Positions 58,981 through 64,000 of a DNA stretch of 64,000 nt are shown here, in pieces. Positions within the stretch are counted from its first letter, which is position 1. Every line of letters starts with the position of its first letter. A model generated the notes under the pieces. That model was not told where the DNA came from. It was given only the letters and a program-made list of their open reading frames with translations, and ran no database searches. Made by a program: the position numbers and the translations under genes. Source of the DNA: Piper betle (Eukaryota > Streptophyta > Magnoliopsida > Piperales > Piperaceae); contig JAURVB010012380.1 in the NCBI GenBank assembly GCA_033002965.1, positions 1 to 64,000 on the forward strand, in the 5' to 3' direction.

Positions 58981-61900
58981 CAATGCCATCATCAACTGGT
59001 TCCTTGCTCTTTCAACTGATCTTTATCTTCGACAACAGTATATTGCAGGTCTCATTTGGGAGACACCTTACATCCAAACCAGTTTATGTCGGCATTTGGT
59101 ATGACACCAATCTTATACCTGATAGAACTGTAATCTGGGTGACAAATATGTACTTCCCCATCACAAACACTTCTGGGCCTTATCAATGGAAGCCTTGCCA
59201 TCTTGGAGAGCATGGGAGACACATTTTATATCTCGGACACATTTTTTTCCAACAAATTTGTCACGGCTAAACTATTGGACAACGGTAATTTGTGTTGAAA
59301 CTGGGGAGCTCATTTCTATGGCAGAGCTTTGATGATCCAACTGATACCATTCTCCCCGGGATGAAGATGACCCCTGGAAAACTAAATCATTTCACGGGAA
59401 AGTCCTGATAATCCAAAAGAGGGGAATTACTCTTGGCAGTTGGACTCAAATGCTCGCTTTGGTTTCAATCTCAAACAGAACGCTTACTGGAAGAATGGCC
59501 CATGGAATGGTGGATGCTTTGCCCTGATCCCTGATATGGAATCAAACAGGTCGTACAACTACAGCTGTGTTGCGGACAAGACCAAAAATCTGATTTTTAG
59601 TTACGATGCTGCTGATGAATCTGCCATGACAAGAATTATTATTGACTTCTCAGGGAACATCCAACAGCTGGTATGGTCTGCCAACTCGAAGAAATGGGAA
59701 GTTTCTTGGTTTAGGCCAGAAAGCCCCGTGTCAGGTTCCTAATAACTGTGGTGCATTTGGCCTTTGCAATAGTGGCAAGTCCCCATTTAAATTTCAGTGT
59801 TTGGAAGGTTTTGAACCAACCTTTGTTAGAGACTAGGATGTGGGTGCCTGGTCTGGTGGTTGTACGAGGACACCCTTGACTTGTGATAGAAACGCAACTA
59901 TTCATGGAGGGAATGACCTGTTCTTGAATGTTTCCTGCATAAAATTGCCATCGAATTCCAAGTCCATCCTAGCTCAGAATGGCGATGAATGTAGAAGAAT
60001 TTGCATGGATAACTGTTCTTGTACATCTTATTCAAGTGGCAGTAATTGTTCAACATGGCATGGTGATCTTCTGAATCTGTAACAATCAACGCATTCAGAT
60101 CCGTCTTGCACCTTCGGAGATGAAAATAGGTGCGCGTAAAATCTGCCATAGCTCTTTTTTGTTTGCTCCATTCCCACAACCCTACAAAGAACAATTTGAC
60201 ATAGTTTTCAGCATATTCACCTTAACATTCTCGTTTCCGCAACCTCTAGTAAATCAATATCACTCTTCCCATGAGGCTGACTCTCTGCACCTTGAGGTGA
60301 AGTAAGCCTAATTATGGACTTACAGTTTTGAAACATGGTGCAGGTAGGAAGTGTTCATGGGGAGTCATGGCTGGGGTAGCTGCTTTGGCCAGTTTTCTCA
60401 TAGCATCTGCTTGTGGAAGCTTCTCAGGAGAAAAAGAACAAAGCAAGAAAGTAATCACTGTTGAAAATATCGAGAGCATGAGGAGACTCTCATGGGCGTG
60501 GCAACACTTTGCATACATGTTTTTACATCATTCAGATTCAACTATGTAAAATGCTTGGATTTTTTTTTAATCTTTCCTGGATTCCATACTGTGATCTCTC
60601 ATCAATCATTAATCATGTTTCTAATGAAGCCACGAGGAACGAAGAAATTGAGAACAATGTCAGTTTTGATCAACCTGGTTCAAAGTAAGGATGTAAACAA
60701 GCCAAACCTGATCGCAAATATTTTATGTTCAACTTGATTCGGCTTGAACTTGTGCTTGTTAATTTTGTACTCGAAAAAATACTCGGTTCGAAATAAATAA
60801 CTCGTTGAACAACAAATAGAGCTTGAATTAAAAAGTGTTCGGCTCGGCTTGACTCGAAACTTGAGCTCAATGTATTCAAACTCAAAAAAATACTCAGCTC
60901 ATTTATAATATTGAAGTCACATTAAACTTATATAATGTTAGAAAGAAAATTTTAATTCTATATAAGTCAACCACAAGCCAAGCACAAACATTTGCTCGGC
61001 TCGAGACAACTAAAAAATATAGCAAGGAGAACACGAGTCAAGCCTAAACTCCATAAATTTTAGACAAGATTAGATCGACCTATAATACAGCAAAACTTGT
61101 CAAACACTCAAATAAACTCAAACATGCTTGTTAAAAATTACGTCGAATTCAAACACATCCTTACTCGCTCGGTTTTGTGATAATGCATATAAACTTAACT
61201 AAAAAGAAGACGAGGATGTTGCCTTACCCATATACAGCTATGCCAGTGAATCAGCTGGAACAAACAATTTTTCAGACGCAGATAAGCTGGGACAAGGTGG
61301 ATTTGGCCCCGTTTCCAAGGTACATGTACAAATTGTTAATGTAAAACTTTGAAAGAAAGAGAAGATATATTCTCTATGAGCTAAATTTTTCAGGGAAAGT
61401 TGAATACGGATAAATGGTAGCAGTGAAAAGATTATCAAGGACTAGAAGAATTCAAGAATGAGGTTATATTGATAGCTAAGCTTCAACATGTGAATCTTGT
61501 TAGGCTCTTGGGCTGTTGCATTGATGAGTAAGAGAAAAATTTACTAATTTTACTCTATGAATTCATGCCTAATTAGAGCCTTGACACCATCTTCTGTAAG
61601 GAACCTTAAATTCTGCCCCCCTTCATTTTACGTTAATCGTCCCCAAGCTAGCATTACATAAAGTAGTATTCTGTTAAAATAATGATGATGATGCTGAATT
61701 TCATCACATTATCACCTCCTTTGAGGGCGGGAAGTGCATACTGTGCGGGTATTGTGTCATTGGATCATATATGAAAACAATTAATTTGTAGTACAAACTT
61801 CACATTCACAAGCCAGCTTAATTACCTGAAGTGAAGTGAAGATGATGACAATCACTCCTCTTCAAACCGGAAGTGCACAGGTTCTCAAAGACAAAAATTG

Positions 61901-63073
61901 TTGGATTGGAGAAAGTGCCTTCAAATAATCGAAGGAATTGCTCATGGACTTCTATATCTTCACAAGTACTCACGGTTGAAGATTATTCGTAGAGATGTAA
62001 AAGCCAGTAATATTTCTGTTAGATACGAAGCTGATCCCAAAAATAGCAGACTTTGAAATGGCTCGAATCTTTGGAAGAAATGATTCTCAAGCAAGTACAA
62101 AGAGAATAGTCGGCACCTAGTAAGTTCATATGCCCCTGCAACCAAACCTGTTTCTTGCAAATGAAATTTAAAACTTCCTAACAAACACTAACCAAGTGTA
62201 TGAATTTAGTGGTTACAAGCCTCCAGAATATGCCATGGGAGGCGTTTACTCAGAAAAATCTGATGTCTTCAGCTATGGAGTACTACTGTTAGAGATTGTA
62301 AGCGGCAAAAAGAATGGTAGCTTCTACAATATCGAACTCTGCCTCACCCTTACTGGCTATGTAAGTGATAAGCTTTTCTGCTCATCTGGTGTATGAACTT
62401 TTGCATGCTCTTCCATCAGCAACTGCAAGCAACCAGTGTTAGTTTAGTTTTATCGCTGTTTGATTGATCTTTATACACTTCTGCCATGTACTCGTATTAA
62501 TCTAAGCGGGATTTGACAATTGCTTGATATACTGTTTTTTTATAATAGGCAAGTTAACTGAAAAATAGGAGCAACACTTGCTAAAAAATTCTTTATAGTT
62601 AAATACCATAAAAAATTTATTTATAGTTAAATACCATAAAAAAATCAGTTACGGAGGATAAAGCAGAACATTGTACATAACTCCACTAATCAACATGATA
62701 GACAGAACGGTTTTAAAACTATGATTTCTATCTGCTCCAGGCATGGGAGCTTTTCAAACATGGCCGGGTGTTGGAGATGGTTGATCCAAAACTGGGGGCT
62801 TCGCCACCTACAGAAGTTCTTTGTTGTGTTCATGTTGCACTGTTGTGTGTGCAAAACATTGCGAAGGACAGACCAAATATGGCGGACATTGTTGCCATGT
62901 TAAGCAACGAGGCTGCTTCTTTGACTGCTCCAAAAGATCCAGCATTTGTTTTCCGGCAACCGGAAGTGCCATACGTGAATGAACGTGAAGTTTGCTCCAA
63001 CAACGAAGTGACACTTTCTGCAATAGTGAAGTGGCTTGTTCTAATGATTATGGTTTATGAACACTTTTTGTAA
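58981..63073 (+). pseudogene. G-type lectin S-receptor-like Ser/Thr kinase, decayed
   Basis: Parts in the right order: B-lectin domain (YVGIWYDTNLIPDRTVIWV, then about 59320 a shifted WQSFDDPTDTILPGMKM); S-locus glycoprotein domain (FNLKQNAYWKNGPWNGGCF; NNCGAFGLCN); PAN domain (59930-60080, DECRRICMDNCSCTSY); membrane segment (VMAGVAALASFLIASACG); kinase (KLGQGGFGPV near 61280; [62 protein letters not shown]; 62741-63073 intact last exon). Lesions: many stops and shifts, HRDVK changed to RRDVK, DFG changed to DFE, the activation segment ended by a stop, and the family B element inserted between the membrane and kinase parts. Members normally sense signals at the cell surface; this copy cannot be functional as read. 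Confidence 0.85.
60686..61171 (-). mobile_element. hAT-like element, family B copy 3, right end truncated
   Basis: It is inverted relative to the other two copies. The left end TAAGGATGTAAACAAGCC is intact-looking. On the right the match runs through 'cgtcgaattcaaacacatcc' to 'ctcgctcgg' and then stops about 25 bp before the expected terminus, so no target duplication can be read. GAGC/GCTCG motifs occur at both sides. It lies within the receptor-kinase pseudogene. Confidence 0.62.
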
Positions 63074-63535
63074 GATCAAACCCAAGACAAACCAAGTCTC
63101 CCAGATCTCACCTACGTTTGATGAGGATCTATTTTTCCATTGCATGCCTAACACAGTTTCACAACACTAGAGTTATGCCCATCAAAAATTTTTTAGGTAA
63201 ATCCATAAATTATTCGACTAAATGAACTCATCCAAAAGCGTACCAGATGATACGAAGAAAGCCTGTCCCTGCCTCTGGCTAAAACCTCACAGGTAATAGC
63301 TTTGTATAATAAGCAACTAAAAGTTTTCGATGACAGCCAGTCTTATCACCTTCAAAAAGGCAGCATATAAGCAACTGAAAATTGAAAATCGCCAGTAAGA
63401 CCTGCCACATTTATTTATCATGTGCTAGGAGGCAACTCTATAAACCATACTAATATGCAGCTTCATCCCCTCAGAGTATTTTGAAAATATCACTTAAAGT
63501 AAAATGATGATTACCACTAATCATCAGCTAAACAA
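63074..63535. other. Spacer between receptor-kinase pseudogene and PPR gene
   Basis: Presumed 3' flanks of two convergent loci. No feature found. Confidence 0.4.
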
Positions 63536-64000
63536 TCACCAGAAATCTCTGCAAGAACAAGAACCATCTTTAAAATGGTGAAACCGATGCTTGTCTCTTA
63601 CGACAATTTCTCTATTTTCTACAATAGAAATGAACTTTATAGCAGCATGACAATCATTACACATTCTCAGATTTTTAACAATCCTAATTGTTGTTCCGCT
63701 GAGAGTTTTCATCAAGCCATATGCTATCGCCAATTTCTCGCTGTGAAACCTAAGAGCTACTTGCCTCTCCTCTTCTTCCAGTTCATGCATTACCAATTCT
63801 GTTTCTGGTACATAACCAAACTCCATGATTTTGGGAATCAGCTCTTCCAAATAAATGTGTATTTTCTCAGCCTCGGGATGTGAATCATCTCCCATACAAA
63901 ATATGTGACCTACACCATCAATTTCTATCATACTATACCCAATTTGTTTCTTCAGCCCCTTCCTTATCATTTTGTTTCGAACCATTTCAACTCGATCCAT
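63536..64000 (-). CDS. DYW-type PPR protein, C-terminal part
   Basis: Partial gene running out of the window at its 5' side; 154 codons are visible. It covers the end of the E/E+ region (GYSMIEIDGVGHIFCMGD, SHPEAEKIHIYLEELIPK) and the DYW cytidine-deaminase-like domain. HSEKLAIAYG gives the His and Glu of the zinc site, CNDCH the CxxCH motif, and HHFKDGSCSCRDFW the end. The protein is likely targeted to chloroplast or mitochondrion and edits C to U in a specific transcript; the target cannot be told without the PPR repeats. The closing tripeptide is DFW, not the usual DYW. The frame is intact in the visible part. Confidence 0.9.
   Translation of the reverse strand: MDRVEMVRNKMIRKGLKKQIGYSMIEIDGVGHIFCMGDDSHPEAEKIHIYLEELIPKIMEFGYVPETELVMHELEEEERQVALRFHSEKLAIAYGLMKTLSGTTIRIVKNLRMCNDCHAAIKFISIVENREIVVRDKHRFHHFKDGSCSCRDFW

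Noticed and set aside
1859..61171. hAT transposase gene in any of the elements
   Set aside because: No dimerisation-domain or catalytic motif was found; all copies appear non-autonomous.
1..64000. CRISPR array, operon structure or bacterial-type genes
   Set aside because: No regularly spaced repeats; genes are intron-bearing and eukaryotic. The YqgF homologue is nuclear with plant introns.

Overview
The window is nuclear DNA of a flowering plant. Genes have many GT-AG introns, GC-rich first exons and AT-rich introns and spacers. The families are plant-specific: a phragmoplast kinesin, a TAP38/PPH1-type phosphatase, PSY peptide precursors, an S-domain receptor kinase and a DYW-type PPR protein. 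The style suggests a monocot outside the grasses, but that is inference.

Layout. 1-4.3 kb is repeat DNA: an AT-rich minisatellite split by a hAT-like element. 4.5-10.2 kb (+) is a KIN-12/PAKRP1 kinesin with a perfect mitosis-specific (MSA) promoter motif. 12.8-14.6 kb (-) is a bHLH transcription factor. 14.7-21.6 kb is mostly spacer and hAT-like elements. 21.6-24.1 kb (-) is a RABA-type GTPase gene split by a 1.67 kb hAT-like insertion. 25.0-26.7 kb (+) is a cytochrome b561/DOMON protein. 28.6-31.6 kb (+) is an intact TAP38/PPH1-like PP2C. 32.6-35.1 kb (-) holds two intact 75-residue PSY-like peptide precursors. 36.3-39.6 kb (+) is a decayed DTW-domain gene, and 40.2-42.0 kb (-) a decayed Pumilio gene. 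44.1-46.7 kb (+) encodes an intact 83-residue complex I subunit. 50.0-52.1 kb (+) is a decayed YqgF/RuvX-type nuclease gene. 52.9-57.2 kb (+) is the DEAH-box splicing helicase PRP22/DHX8. 57.8-63.1 kb holds receptor-kinase pseudogenes on both strands. 63.5-64.0 kb (-) is the end of a DYW PPR gene that runs out of the window.

The genes form no operon or pathway cluster. They cover cytokinesis, transcription, membrane traffic, redox, state transitions, peptide signalling, respiration, splicing and organelle RNA editing. Two themes stand out. First, short non-autonomous hAT-like elements of several families recur, with TAGGG-type ends and 8-bp target duplications, and one has destroyed a Rab gene. 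Second, otherwise well conserved genes carry single-base frame breaks, often in homopolymers. This suggests consensus errors in part, while other loci also show true decay (stops, lost splice sites, lost motif residues).

Gene models were read by eye from splice signals and family knowledge. Exon edges marked as uncertain should be treated so.
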